From Lachnospiraceae bacterium (GTDB lineage: Bacteria > Bacillota > Clostridia > Lachnospirales > Lachnospiraceae), in NCBI GenBank assembly GCA_910574715.1, contig CAJTCH010000003.1:62001-126000 (forward strand): DNA of 64,000 nt, given 5' to 3'. The position numbers and the translations under genes were made by a program. Shown here piece by piece: positions 9,838-18,968 of this stretch (position 1 is its first letter; each line of letters begins with the position of its first letter). The notes beneath the pieces are model-generated. The model was not told where the DNA came from, made no database searches, and worked only from the letters and a program-made list of their open reading frames with translations.

Positions 9838-11844
9838 TTATAAAAGTTCCTTCATCCATACCAGCATCTCGCCCGGTTCCCGGTTATTCCAGCAATGGTA
9901 CGGCACGGCTCTAAGCTTTGTATCCTCGAAGCGGTTCGCTCTCCCGGCATACAGCGCCCCGTCCTGCCACTCGTCCTCTGTCAGGCGTTTCCCTCTGAGC
10001 GAAATGGTTGTGATGCCTCCAAGCAGGTCTTCCTCGTAGCTTTCTTCCGGCTTCTGTCTGGTATCTATGAATATCGCGGGCAGGTTCCCGCCGTTATCCG
10101 TCTCCTCTAAGCAGTACACCAGAGGTCCCTTCACCAGAGCCGTCTTGCCGGCATCCTCCCTGACCTTCGGATTCGCTCTCACGAACTGCGGCAATACTTG
10201 GAAATCAATCGCAAGCGCCGTCTCCTTCTCCCGGATTCCTTCTATATAGAGATACCCTTTCTCTATCCGGATTCCGTCCGCCGCCAGACTGATCTGCCCT
10301 TCTAAGGCTTCTGCCGCTGCTTCGCCGTCCCGCCGTATGGTATAGGTCTTTGCGTAATCCGGTATCCGAAGCGCCAGACTATAGCCCTGCGCCCCTCCGT
10401 CTCTGACGGCCCTTATCTCAACATGCCCTGAATTCGTCAGGTCACTCTCCATCTCGATCCTTACCCTGCCTCCCGCCAGCTTCGACTCTGCCCGGTTGGA
10501 AATATACAGATTCACGTACAGGGTGTCCCCGTCAGTGAAGTAAATGTATTGCCCCATGGACGCCAGCGTCCTTGCAATATTCGGCGGGCAGCACGCCACC
10601 CCGAACCAAGTCTGTCTTACCGGCTTCACATGCTCCCTGGAGGTCCGTTCCATACAGTTATCCGGCCATACCTCCAACGGATTCACATAGAAGAAGCTCT
10701 TCCCGTCCTGGGCGATCCCGGACAGCACCGTATTGTACAGCGCCCTCTCCGCCGCATCCATATAAGAAGCATCCCTGGTAAGCTGCGCCATCCGCTTTCC
10801 GAAAAGAGCCAGTCCGATGGACGCACATGTCTCCGAATAATTACAGTTGTTGGGAAGGTCATAATCCATTGTGAATCTCTCCAGTATCCCGGAAGAACCG
10901 ATACTTCCCGTGATATACATCCGGCGTCTTACCATATCTTCCCATAAAGTCCTGCACGCCCGCATCAACCCTTCATCCTGATACAGCCCTGCAAGGTCTG
11001 CCATCGCACAATACATATATACCGCACGTACTGCATGCCCCTCCGCGGTCCGCTGCTCCCTCACCGGAAGATGGGACTGGGAATACTTCGTATCATACCC
11101 CGCGAATTCCGGGAAGATCCGGCTGTATCCGTCTCCCTTCTCTTCCGCCAGGAAATAATTCTCTCCAACTCCCCGCTGATCGATAAAATACTTCGCAAGC
11201 CTCCGGTAATCCTCCCTGCCCGTCACGCGGTACAGGCGGATCAGCGCCAATTCTATCTCCTGATGCCCCGGATACCCGTGGCATTTCCCTTCCTCCGGAC
11301 CGAATACCCTGCAGATCAGATCTGCAAAACGTTCCACAATATGGAGGAATGTCTTCTTGCCCGTCGCCTCATAATAAGCAACCGCCGCCTCTATCATATG
11401 GCCCGCCGTATACAGCTCATGGCCTTCCTTCAGGTTCGTCCAGCGAAGCTTGGGCGCCTTGATTGTAAAGTATGTATTCAGATAACCGTCCTCACACTGC
11501 GCCCTCCCGATCAGATCGATCGTCTCATCCGCAAGACGCTCCAATTCTTCATCCGGCCATATCTCCAACACATACGCTACAGCTTCCAGCCACTTCGCCG
11601 CGTCCGTGTCCTGGAATACCGCCCCTTCAAAATCCCCGTCGGCTTCCCCTGCCGCGATCCGGAAATTCTGAATACAATGACTCTTCTCCACCCCGTCGAT
11701 CCGGTCATTCAGGATATCCCACTGGTACGGGATCAGTACATCCTTCACCAGATGGATGTAACGGTCCCAGAACTTATCCTGGATCTGGATCTGCCTTAAC
11801 GGAACTGTCTCCAGAGGGGTTGCTTCTAATCTCTTCTCTGTCAT
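9838..11844 (-). CDS. Beta-L-arabinofuranosidase, GH127
   Basis: A 668-residue DUF1680/GH127 enzyme expected to release beta-L-arabinofuranose from short arabino-oligosaccharides. The zinc/catalytic cluster of the Bifidobacterium enzyme HypBA1 is conserved at almost the same positions: Glu338 and Cys340 in NYSETCASIG and Cys418-Cys419 in FGVACCPPNIA. The DGYLNTYF motif near 119 is also family-typical. There is no signal peptide, so it works in the cytoplasm. It is the first gene of the operon, about 150 bases downstream of a promoter flanked by two LacI-type operators. No strong ribosome site is visible before the ATG, which is unusual here. Confidence 0.94.
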   Translation of the reverse strand: MTEKRLEATPLETVPLRQIQIQDKFWDRYIHLVKDVLIPYQWDILNDRIDGVEKSHCIQNFRIAAGEADGDFEGAVFQDTDAAKWLEAVAYVLEIWPDEELERLADETIDLIGRAQCEDGYLNTYFTIKAPKLRWTNLKEGHELYTAGHMIEAAVAYYEATGKKTFLHIVERFADLICRVFGPEEGKCHGYPGHQEIELALIRLYRVTGREDYRRLAKYFIDQRGVGENYFLAEEKGDGYSRIFPEFAGYDTKYSQSHLPVREQRTAEGHAVRAVYMYCAMADLAGLYQDEGLMRACRTLWEDMVRRRMYITGSIGSSGILERFTMDYDLPNNCNYSETCASIGLALFGKRMAQLTRDASYMDAAERALYNTVLSGIAQDGKSFFYVNPLEVWPDNCMERTSREHVKPVRQTWFGVACCPPNIARTLASMGQYIYFTDGDTLYVNLYISNRAESKLAGGRVRIEMESDLTNSGHVEIRAVRDGGAQGYSLALRIPDYAKTYTIRRDGEAAAEALEGQISLAADGIRIEKGYLYIEGIREKETALAIDFQVLPQFVRANPKVREDAGKTALVKGPLVYCLEETDNGGNLPAIFIDTRQKPEESYEEDLLGGITTISLRGKRLTEDEWQDGALYAGRANRFEDTKLRAVPYHCWNNREPGEMLVWMKELL

Positions 11845-11869
11845 GATCTTACTACTCTAACCTCGTTAA

Positions 11870-11881
11870 TTAATCGTTTAA
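11870..11881. promoter_or_regulatory. LacI-type operator, downstream site
   Basis: TTAATCGTTTAA differs at one position from the perfect palindrome TTAAACGTTTAA found 150 bases away. The CG centre fits LacI/GalR operators. It lies between the promoter and the GH127 start, where it could act as a roadblock or looping partner. Confidence 0.5.
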
Positions 11882-11996
11882 CCTTTTACACGCTCTTTTT
11901 CTAGAAATAAATGTTTTTCCTTTCTATTCGGATCTTTCAGGAATCTGTCACTCCTTGTTTTTCCAAATTTTATACCTTTATTTTCTTGTTACTATT

Positions 11997-12025
11997 GTTA
12001 TAACACTTTACCTGCACAATTGCAA
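11997..12025 (-). promoter_or_regulatory. Promoter of the arabinan operon
   Basis: On the minus strand TTGCAA (12025-12020) and TATAAC (12002-11997) are separated by 17 bases. A perfect LacI-type operator ends six bases upstream of the -35 box. It would start a transcript covering GH127, binding protein, permeases, GH51 and YesL. Confidence 0.6.
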
Positions 12026-12031
12026 GTACAA

Positions 12032-12045
12032 ATTAAACGTTTAAT
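12032..12045. promoter_or_regulatory. LacI-type operator, perfect palindrome
   Basis: ATTAAACGTTTAAT is a 14-base perfect palindrome with a central CG, the hallmark of LacI/GalR operators. It lies just upstream of the operon -35 box and about 150 bases from the end of the LacI-family gene. Confidence 0.65.
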
Positions 12046-12072
12046 ATTATACATTATGCACAAAAGGAACGT

Positions 12073-12122
12073 AAAATAAGCGTTTCAGACCCTTAAATTG
12101 GTTCTAAAACGCTTATTTTTTT
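12073..12122. terminator. Terminator after the LacI-family gene
   Basis: AAATAAGCGTTT pairs with AAACGCTTATTT across a 21-base loop. The minus strand ends in CTTATTTT after the stem and the plus strand in eight T, so it could work in both directions. It separates the regulator gene from the operon promoter. Confidence 0.75.
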
Positions 12123-12193
12123 TATCTTTATTCGATTTTCCCCTGTTTTTTCTTGAGATTTCCCTATAATTTCCGTCAAATTGATGAATCGTT

Positions 12194-13225
12194 TTACTCC
12201 AGCTTCTCCACCGACTTGCGGATCAGAGGATAACAATTCACACGGTGGACCGGCGATATCTCCTTACACTCTCCCAGCATCTCAAGGATCACTTCGCTTG
12301 CCACATACCCTATATCATGCAGCGGCAGCATGATCGTAGACAACGGCGGCTTATAATAGCCCGACAACTCCCTGTTATCATAGCCTGCCACCGAGATGTC
12401 CGCCCCCACCTTAAGCTTCCGCTCCTCCAGCCGGTCATAGACGCCGCCCGCCATCAGATCGTTCATACAGAAGATCGCCGTTACGCCCCGGTCAAGCAGC
12501 CTGTCCGTATAGCGGTATCCGCTGCCTCTGTTCCAATCCCCGGTACAGACCAGGGAAGGGTCATAGAGGATCCCGCTCTCATACAACGCCCGCTGATATC
12601 CCACAAGCCTCTCCTGCGCATGGGGGCTGTCACTCTTGCCGGTTATCACGCCGATCCTCCTATGCCCCCGGTCAATGATGTGCTTCACGATCTGAAACGC
12701 GCCGTCCTCATCATTCACTACAATAGACGGTATCTTGTCACTCTCCGTATAGCCGTACGCCATCACCGACGGGATCGGAAGATCCTCCGGTATACACCGG
12801 ATCGTCCTCTCATGGGCCGCCACATAGATGATCCCCTCCACCTGCTTGGCGATCAGTTTCCAGATCTCATCCCGCACCATACCGTAGAAATCATCCCTAT
12901 GGTAATAGGTATCGTCGTACTTCTTGAATAACCGCAGATTGATCAGGAGGATCTGATAATTCTTCTCCTCGCAATGCTCTGTGATCCCGTCTACGATATC
13001 CGGAATACTGAATATGGTCATATCCTCCACGATGACCCCAATACTTCGTGAATTCTTCGTCTTCAGATTCCTCGCCACCGTATTCGGCGTATAATTCATC
13101 TCTTTGATCTTCTCCATCACCATCTTGCGCGTCTCGTCGCTCGCCCCCGGCTTGTGGTTCAATATATTCGACACCGTAGCCACCGAGACATTGCAAGCCC
13201 TGGCAATTTCCTTAATAGTAGCCAT
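12194..13225 (-). CDS. LacI-family transcriptional regulator of arabinan genes
   Basis: A 343-residue regulator. The N-terminal helix-turn-helix reads TIKEIARACNVSVATVSNIL, followed by the hinge NTVARNLKTKNSRSIGVI and a periplasmic-binding-protein-like effector domain. The start at 13225 was chosen because GAGGGAGG lies 6 bases upstream and MATIKEIA is the standard N-terminus; a longer frame adds 19 residues without support. It sits between the operon promoter and the divergent GH43 gene, so it is the obvious candidate to bind the TTAAACGTTTAA sites. The inducer is probably an arabinose-containing sugar (inference). Confidence 0.93.
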   Translation of the reverse strand: MATIKEIARACNVSVATVSNILNHKPGASDETRKMVMEKIKEMNYTPNTVARNLKTKNSRSIGVIVEDMTIFSIPDIVDGITEHCEEKNYQILLINLRLFKKYDDTYYHRDDFYGMVRDEIWKLIAKQVEGIIYVAAHERTIRCIPEDLPIPSVMAYGYTESDKIPSIVVNDEDGAFQIVKHIIDRGHRRIGVITGKSDSPHAQERLVGYQRALYESGILYDPSLVCTGDWNRGSGYRYTDRLLDRGVTAIFCMNDLMAGGVYDRLEERKLKVGADISVAGYDNRELSGYYKPPLSTIMLPLHDIGYVASEVILEMLGECKEISPVHRVNCYPLIRKSVEKLE

Positions 13226-13275
13226 AAAAACCTCCCTCACCCACTTATAATATATCTTAAATATTCCATTCCCAC

Positions 13276-13304
13276 TTGTCAATATTCGAATTCTGTGTTA
13301 GCAT
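13276..13304 (+). promoter_or_regulatory. Promoter of the GH43 gene
   Basis: TTGTCA (13276-13281) and TAGCAT (13299-13304) are 17 bases apart, 44 bases before the ATG. The spacer contains the palindrome ATTCGAAT (13284-13291) with a central CG, which could be a further operator for the divergent LacI regulator. Confidence 0.45.
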
Positions 13305-13347
13305 AATAGTGCTCTTTATTTTCTGGATAAATGTCAAAGGAATGATT

Positions 13348-14838
13348 ATGAAATCAAAAAAAATGACCAAGCTTCCTGCAGCAGACTTCTTAGTCCGGCA
13401 GGAAACTGCATATATCCGGTCCCACACCGTTACGTGGGAATCCCCCTCAGATAACCAATATTATCTCGAATATAGCTACGATCGTTCCGTTTGGTTTGCA
13501 CTGAACGGCGGAAATGCGATCCCGCTTCCGCAAGACGTATTGGAAGTGACACCTGCGCTTCAGGCGCACGACTCTTCCGGCTGCAAGCTCTCTCTTGCTG
13601 CTCTCGAGACGCTGCAGGCAAGATACGGCGCGCCGGAACCAGTATACTTATCAGAAGCAGAGGAAGTAACCCTCCCGTCTCCTGACGCCGAACCGCCGTC
13701 TAAGATCACCGTCTCCTATACCAACGGGATGCGCGAGGAACGAACCGTGATCTGGGACGGTCTGACCGGTACGATACAGGAGCCGCGATACGCAGCCCCT
13801 CTAATCAGCCACCGCGCCGACCCATATATTTACAGGCACACAGATGGGAAATATTACTTTATGGCGTCCCATACGGACGCAGGGCACAACCTTGACGGCA
13901 GATACCAATACTTGTACCTGATCCTGCGGTGCGCAGATACGCTTGAAGACCTGACGGACAATTCCGGCAGATACACGGAGAAGATCATCTACGCGCATGA
14001 ACCGATCAACGGCGGCGCCATGAGCCCGCACCTGTGGGCGCCGGAGCTTCATTATATCCATGGCGGATGGTTCGTCTACTATACCGCCACGATCTCTGAT
14101 CAGTCCTCCTGGCGCATCCGCCCTCACTGCCTTGCCTGTACAGGCAGCGATCCCATGCGGGATCCCTGGATTGAAAAAGGGCCGATACGGACCACCGTGG
14201 AAGGCGATATCGCATTTACTGATTTTTCGCTGGACCACACTTATTTCAGCCATAACGGCAGAGATTATCTCCTGTGGGCGCAGAAGACCAACAATATCTC
14301 GGATATCCTGATCGCCGAGCTTGCAGATCCATGGACGATCTGTACCCCGGCCGTGTGCCTGACCCATCCGGAATACAACTGGGAGCTGCATGGCTTCCCT
14401 GTCAATGAAGGACCTGCCGTCATCCGTCATGAAGGACGGATCTTCATGACCTTCTCTGCCAGCGGAACGGACGCTCTGTATTGCGTCGGACTCCTGTATG
14501 CAGATGAGAACGCGGACCTTCTTAAGGCCGCATCATGGAAGAAATGCCCGCATCCGGTATTCCAGAGCAGTTCTGTCACCGGATACTACGGTCTTGGACA
14601 TAACAGCTTTACCAGATCCACCGACGACAGCGAAGATCTGATCATCTACCATGGACGCCAGGAAGCACGGTATCTTGGCGAAGGAGACTACCAGCCCCTT
14701 TATGACGCCGGGCGCAATGCTTATGTGGGGAAGGTTTTCTGGGGAAGCGACGGGATGCCCTCCTTCTCTGTACCGGGGGCGCCGATCGCCGCGCGCAGGG
14801 CCGACCTGACCGTCACCGCCAAAGTAAAAACCATTTAA
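13348..14838 (+). CDS. Glycoside hydrolase family 43 (arabinosidase-type)
   Basis: A 496-residue protein. Residues about 1-150 form a beta-rich N-terminal part ending in a Big_4-like repeat (TVSYTNGMREERTVIWDG). A five-bladed beta-propeller follows with the three GH43 acids: general base Asp in HRADPYIY (near 157), pKa modulator Asp in FSLDHTYF (near 296) and general acid Glu in PVNEGPAVI (near 353). There is no signal peptide, so it is cytoplasmic. The start at 13348 is supported by AAAGG 7 bases upstream. It is divergent from the LacI regulator, facing away from the arabinan operon. Activity on arabinose or xylose linkages cannot be told apart from sequence alone. Confidence 0.88.
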   Translation: MKSKKMTKLPAADFLVRQETAYIRSHTVTWESPSDNQYYLEYSYDRSVWFALNGGNAIPLPQDVLEVTPALQAHDSSGCKLSLAALETLQARYGAPEPVYLSEAEEVTLPSPDAEPPSKITVSYTNGMREERTVIWDGLTGTIQEPRYAAPLISHRADPYIYRHTDGKYYFMASHTDAGHNLDGRYQYLYLILRCADTLEDLTDNSGRYTEKIIYAHEPINGGAMSPHLWAPELHYIHGGWFVYYTATISDQSSWRIRPHCLACTGSDPMRDPWIEKGPIRTTVEGDIAFTDFSLDHTYFSHNGRDYLLWAQKTNNISDILIAELADPWTICTPAVCLTHPEYNWELHGFPVNEGPAVIRHEGRIFMTFSASGTDALYCVGLLYADENADLLKAASWKKCPHPVFQSSSVTGYYGLGHNSFTRSTDDSEDLIIYHGRQEARYLGEGDYQPLYDAGRNAYVGKVFWGSDGMPSFSVPGAPIAARRADLTVTAKVKTI

Positions 14839-14849
14839 AACACAGCAAA

Positions 14850-14908
14850 TTCGGGACTCTCCTTTCTCCGTCCAGACATCCGTCTGTACAGGAAAAGAGA
14901 ATCCCGAA
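14850..14908. terminator. Bidirectional terminator between GH43 and nrdG
   Basis: TTCGGGA-CTCTC pairs with GAGAA-TCCCGAA across an A/C-rich loop between two convergent genes. It ends two bases before the nrdG stop. Confidence 0.6.
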
Positions 14909-14910
14909 CC

Positions 14911-15405
14911 TTATTCTCGCATCTTCTTCAGTTCTATAATCCTCTGATTGCTGCTTCCGCGAAATACCAGCGTTACATCCTTGAGCTCCTCCACAAACTC
15001 TCCGTCCACCAGTACATCGATAAGAGAAAGCATCTCATCCGTCACCTTCGTGTGCACCTTACCTCCTTCGGCAAGGTCTTCATCATAGAGGTATCCGCTG
15101 TAACACCAGATATCCTTCTTCGGATACATCTTCCGGACCCTTCTTAAAAGTTCCACAAGCACACCCTGATTCTCCGGCTCAAAAGGCTCCCCGCCAAGCA
15201 GGGTGAACCCTTGGATATACTCCGGCTCAAGCAGCCGTAAGATCTCTGCTTCCGTCTCCTCCGTGTAAGGCTTTCCATATTGGAAATCCCACGTCTCTGG
15301 GTTAAAGCACCCCTTACAGTGATGCCTGCATCCCGATACAAACAGACTGACCCGGACTCCCGGGCCGTCTGCGATATCACATTCTTTTATATTCCCATAA
15401 TGCAT
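14911..15405 (-). CDS. nrdG: Anaerobic ribonucleotide reductase activating protein
   Basis: A 164-residue radical-SAM activase that installs the glycyl radical on NrdD. The iron-sulfur motif is CRHHCKGCF (Cys-x3-Cys-x2-Cys) at about 26-34, followed by the NPETWDF sequence typical of NrdG and the GGEPF motif. It lies 26 bases downstream of nrdD in the same operon. Confidence 0.96.
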   Translation of the reverse strand: MHYGNIKECDIADGPGVRVSLFVSGCRHHCKGCFNPETWDFQYGKPYTEETEAEILRLLEPEYIQGFTLLGGEPFEPENQGVLVELLRRVRKMYPKKDIWCYSGYLYDEDLAEGGKVHTKVTDEMLSLIDVLVDGEFVEELKDVTLVFRGSSNQRIIELKKMRE

Positions 15406-15431
15406 ATTCTCACCTTTTCCTCAGCGCCGCT

Positions 15432-17621
15432 CTACAGATGCAGCACCCTGTCCTTGATCTCCTGGGTGCGCCCCTGATTCCAGAACTGTGTGCCGATATA
15501 TCCGCACGTCCTGCGTGCCACGAACATCTTATCCTGATCCATGTTCTTACAGTTCGGGCATTCCCACTGGAGCTTCCCTGTCTCATCCTCCTTGATCAGG
15601 ATCTCTCCGTCATACCCGCAGCATTCACAGTAATCGCTCTTGGTATTCAGCTCCGCATACATGATATTGTCATAGATGAACTTCATCACAGACAACACCG
15701 CCGGGATATTATTCTGCATGTTCGGCACTTCGATATAGCTGATGGCGCCGCCCGGAGACAACTTCTGGAAATCCGCCTCGAACTTCAGCTTCTTGAAAGC
15801 GTCGATCTCCTCGGATACATGCACATGATAACTGTTGGTAATATAATTCTTATCCGTCACACCCTCGATAATACCGAAACGCTTCTGAAGGCACTTGGCA
15901 AACTTGTAGGTCGTGGATTCCATCGGCGTGCCGTATACGGAATAACTGATATTCTCAGCCTCCCTCCACTCCTTACACTTATCATTCAGCCTCTGCATTA
16001 CTGCAAGGGCAAACGGCCTTGCTTCCGCATCGGTATGGGTCTTCCCAAGCATCCTCATACACATCTCATAGAGTCCGGCATATCCAAGAGAGATCGTGGA
16101 GTAACCGTTATACAGAAGCTTGTCGATCACTTCACCCTTCTTAAGGCGTGCCAGCGCGCCGTATTGCCACAGGATCGGCGCCACATCCGATACCGTCCCA
16201 AGAAGGCGCTCATGCCTGCAGCGAAGCCCTCTGTGGCACAGCTCCAGACGCTCATCCAAGATCTCCCAGAACTTATCCATATCGCCCTCGGAAGAGCATG
16301 CCACATCTACCAGATTGATGGTCACCACGCCCTGGTTGAACCTTCCGTAGAACTTATGGCGCCCGTCTTCATTCATCTGGGTATCCTCAACAGTCAGGAA
16401 AGATCTGCATCCCATACAAGGATATACCTCTCCCTTCTTAAGCTCCTTCATGATCTTGGCGGAAATATAATCCGGCACCATACGCTTCGCCGTACATTCC
16501 GCCGCAAGCTTGGTCAGATGCCAATACTTCGTACCCTCCGTCACATTATCTTCATCCAGCACATAGATCAGCTTCGGGAACGCCGGTGTGATCCACACAC
16601 CCTTCTCGTTCTTCACTCCCTGCATACGCTGGATCAATACTTCCTCTATGATCAGGGCAAGGTCTTCTCTCAGCTGCCCGTCCGCAACTTCGTCCAGATA
16701 CATGAATATCGTCACAAACGGCGCCTGTCCATTACAGGTCATCAGCGTGATCAACTGGTACTGGATCGTCTGGATCCCGCTCTTAACCTCTTCCCTGAGC
16801 CTTCTCTCCGTCACTCTGTCGACGATCGCGTCCTCCAGGCTCTCACCGCATTCCCTGCGCTCCTCGACAACGCTTCTGCGCAGCTTCTTCCTGCTGATAT
16901 CTACAAACGGCGCCAGGTGTGCCAAAGTAAAAGACTGTCCGCCGTACTGGTTGCTCGCAACCTGAGCGACGATCTGCGTCGTCACATTACACGCCGTAAA
17001 AAAGCTGTGAGGCTTCTCGATCAGGGTCTCGCTGATCACCGTCCCGTTCTGCAGCATATCCTCCAGATTGATCAGGTCGCAGTTATGCTCCTTCTGGGCA
17101 AAATAATCAGAATCGTGGAAATGGATTATCCCTTCTTCGTGTGCATTCACGATCTCCGCCGGGAGCAGCACTCGCTTCGACAAGTCCTTGCTGACCTCTC
17201 CTGCCATATAGTCCCTCTGCGTGGAGTTGATCACCGGATTCTTATTAGAATTCTCCTGGGTAACTTCTTCATTGATATTCTCGATCAGAGAGAGGATCCC
17301 GTTATCCGTCGTATTGGACTTACGCTTCAGTTCCCTCCGGTAGCGGTAGCGCACATACTTCTGTGCTACCTCATAGCCTCTCATCTCCATGATCCCGCGC
17401 TCAACCATATCCTGGATATCTTCTACATTCACCGCATGGGGAAGTTCTCCCACCTGAGCCGCTATATTATCTGCAACCGCGACGATCTGATATTCGTTCA
17501 TCTGATGGATCCTGTCCACCTCTTCATTCGCCGCCTTAACAGCATTCACAATCTTAGAAAGGTCAAAGACCACTTCCTCCCCATTCCGCTTGATCACATT
17601 CGTCTTCACATCCATATTCAT
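15432..17621 (-). CDS. nrdD: Anaerobic (class III) ribonucleoside-triphosphate reductase
   Basis: A 729-residue enzyme that makes deoxynucleotides without oxygen. It has an N-terminal ATP-cone (about 1-90, VIKRNGEEVVFDLSKIVNAV), then the catalytic barrel, then a zinc site near the C-terminus (CECCGYDG and CPNCKNMD). The radical-bearing Gly is in RRTCGYIGTQFW, near 707. Candidate NrdR boxes precede the gene. It is co-transcribed with nrdG. Confidence 0.97.
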   Translation of the reverse strand: MNMDVKTNVIKRNGEEVVFDLSKIVNAVKAANEEVDRIHQMNEYQIVAVADNIAAQVGELPHAVNVEDIQDMVERGIMEMRGYEVAQKYVRYRYRRELKRKSNTTDNGILSLIENINEEVTQENSNKNPVINSTQRDYMAGEVSKDLSKRVLLPAEIVNAHEEGIIHFHDSDYFAQKEHNCDLINLEDMLQNGTVISETLIEKPHSFFTACNVTTQIVAQVASNQYGGQSFTLAHLAPFVDISRKKLRRSVVEERRECGESLEDAIVDRVTERRLREEVKSGIQTIQYQLITLMTCNGQAPFVTIFMYLDEVADGQLREDLALIIEEVLIQRMQGVKNEKGVWITPAFPKLIYVLDEDNVTEGTKYWHLTKLAAECTAKRMVPDYISAKIMKELKKGEVYPCMGCRSFLTVEDTQMNEDGRHKFYGRFNQGVVTINLVDVACSSEGDMDKFWEILDERLELCHRGLRCRHERLLGTVSDVAPILWQYGALARLKKGEVIDKLLYNGYSTISLGYAGLYEMCMRMLGKTHTDAEARPFALAVMQRLNDKCKEWREAENISYSVYGTPMESTTYKFAKCLQKRFGIIEGVTDKNYITNSYHVHVSEEIDAFKKLKFEADFQKLSPGGAISYIEVPNMQNNIPAVLSVMKFIYDNIMYAELNTKSDYCECCGYDGEILIKEDETGKLQWECPNCKNMDQDKMFVARRTCGYIGTQFWNQGRTQEIKDRVLHL

Positions 17622-17641
17622 CGTATTCCCTCTCTTTCACC

Positions 17642-17686
17642 TACAAAATATTGATACTCCCACGTGATTTTGCACAATATGTAGCG
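17642..17686. promoter_or_regulatory. Two candidate NrdR boxes
   Basis: TACAAAATATTGATAC (17642-17657) and TGCACAATATGTAGCG (17671-17686) both resemble the NrdR consensus ACAcwATATwtwGTgt. Their cores are 29 bases apart, roughly three helical turns (paired boxes are usually 31-32 apart). They lie between the nrdD promoter and its start codon, as expected for repression by NrdR-ATP/dATP. Confidence 0.55.
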
Positions 17687-17695
17687 TCACGTACT

Positions 17696-17724
17696 ATCAT
17701 ACACTAATCCATCCAGAAAGTGAA
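17696..17724 (-). promoter_or_regulatory. Promoter of nrdD-nrdG
   Basis: On the minus strand TTCACT (17724-17719) and TATGAT (17701-17696) are 17 bases apart. The candidate NrdR boxes lie directly downstream. Confidence 0.5.
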
Positions 17725-17828
17725 GAGAAAGTTAGAAAAAAAAATTACCAAATATCCCCCTGTTTTTTGCCCTTATTTTCTCCATTTACGACACCCTCCA
17801 ATTTCCCCATACCCTTGAAAGGTATAAT

Positions 17829-18641
17829 CTATACAAGCCCCATATGCACGAATGCCTTCCACAGTCCATCTTCCATGATCGGCGCCGTCACGAAGTCTGC
17901 GATCTCCTTCACCCACTCCGTCCCGTTGCCCATAGCCACACCTGTCCCGGCATACCGGATCATCTCGATATCATTATCACTGTCCCCGACCGCGACCGTA
18001 TCCTCCCTGCCGCATTCCTTCGCCTTCAGGATCTGCCGCATTCCTTCCGCCTTGGTGCTGTAATTCGGTGTGATCTCACCCGCCCAGATTCCGGGAACAG
18101 AGATCCTAAGATCCGTAATGTGGAAAGAATATCCCCACTTGGACAGCACCGTCCGGCTGGTATCGTCCTTGCCGAACACCACCAGCTTCTCAACCTCCGG
18201 CACATCCAGAAGTGATTCCACCCATACCGGAACCTGCGGTTCACTGCACATGCTCTTCCCCCGGAATACTTCGTCAAGAATCCTCTGATACTCCGCCCGG
18301 CTCTCTCTGAGCACATAACTCTCCTTGCTGTTCCCCATCTCTACCACACAGCGCTGCTCCAGAAGATCCTTCATAAGCTCAATATAAGCAAGCTGCGTAA
18401 AGTATCTGCGCGCGATCTTCTCCCCCTTATACTCAACATATCCTCCCGAGCTGGCGATCACGCCGTCAAACCCGATATCCAGAACTTCCTTCTCAATGCG
18501 AAAATATTCCCGTCCCGTATTAATCAATACTTCATGCCCATTCTGCCGGGCCTTGCGGATCGCCTCTGCCGCTGTCGCAGGAACCGTACCGTCAAAATTT
18601 CTAATCGTACCGTCAATATCCAGAAATATTATTTTTCCCAT
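17829..18641 (-). CDS. HAD-superfamily hydrolase, Cof type
   Basis: A 270-residue phosphatase of the HAD IIB (Cof) subfamily. Motif I is FLDIDGTI with the nucleophile and acid Asp, motif II is LINTGRE, and motif IV is VAVGDSDNDIEMI; the C2 cap sits between. Such enzymes hydrolyse sugar phosphates or other small phosphomonoesters; the substrate is not determinable. AGAGAGG precedes ATG. It stands alone, upstream of nrdD on the same strand but separated from it by that gene's own promoter. Confidence 0.92.
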   Translation of the reverse strand: MGKIIFLDIDGTIRNFDGTVPATAAEAIRKARQNGHEVLINTGREYFRIEKEVLDIGFDGVIASSGGYVEYKGEKIARRYFTQLAYIELMKDLLEQRCVVEMGNSKESYVLRESRAEYQRILDEVFRGKSMCSEPQVPVWVESLLDVPEVEKLVVFGKDDTSRTVLSKWGYSFHITDLRISVPGIWAGEITPNYSTKAEGMRQILKAKECGREDTVAVGDSDNDIEMIRYAGTGVAMGNGTEWVKEIADFVTAPIMEDGLWKAFVHMGLV

Positions 18642-18722
18642 GATCCATTACCTCTCTTAGCCCCATCTGTGTTGTCCTTATACTATGTTATCACATTCTC
18701 TATCATATGGATAATATTTTTT

Positions 18723-18864
18723 GGTGTTAGTCAACAAGTGTGTTGGTAACATTTATAGCACTATATATAGATGTTGGTAAACCCAAAATATTCATAAATA
18801 TAGAGGTTCAAGTGATTGCATAAACCGCCAAACAGAGTTACCAACACAGTTATTGACTAACACC
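18723..18864. mobile_element. 142-bp MITE with 28-bp inverted repeats and 8-bp target duplication
   Basis: Left end GGTGTTAGTCAA-CAAG-TGTGTTGGTAAC and right end (reverse complement) GGTGTTAGTCAA-TAAC-TGTGTTGGTAAC match at 26 of 28 positions. TATTTTTT flanks both sides (18715-18722 and 18865-18872), a perfect 8-bp duplication. The interior is AT-rich and non-coding. GG ends with an 8-bp duplication are seen in ISL3, IS1595 and IS256 relatives, so a DDE transposase supplied elsewhere is likely. It fills most of the gap between the HAD gene and the XRE gene. Confidence 0.85.
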
Positions 18865-18968
18865 TATTTTTTCATATTTCTGTCTATTTTTTAATACAAT
18901 TTCAAGATACCCTGCATCCTTTCTATACAAATGTCACAACGAGAAAGCAGTAACCTGTCCCACACAGA

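Noticed and set aside
13801..14430. A minus-strand frame of 209 codons
   Set aside because: Antisense to the GH43 catalytic domain, whose three acids are all present on the plus strand.
15438..17654. An open frame of 738 codons on the plus strand
   Set aside because: It lies antisense over nrdD, has no family-like motifs and is rich in His, Leu and Arg as expected for a shadow of a highly expressed gene. nrdD is unambiguous.
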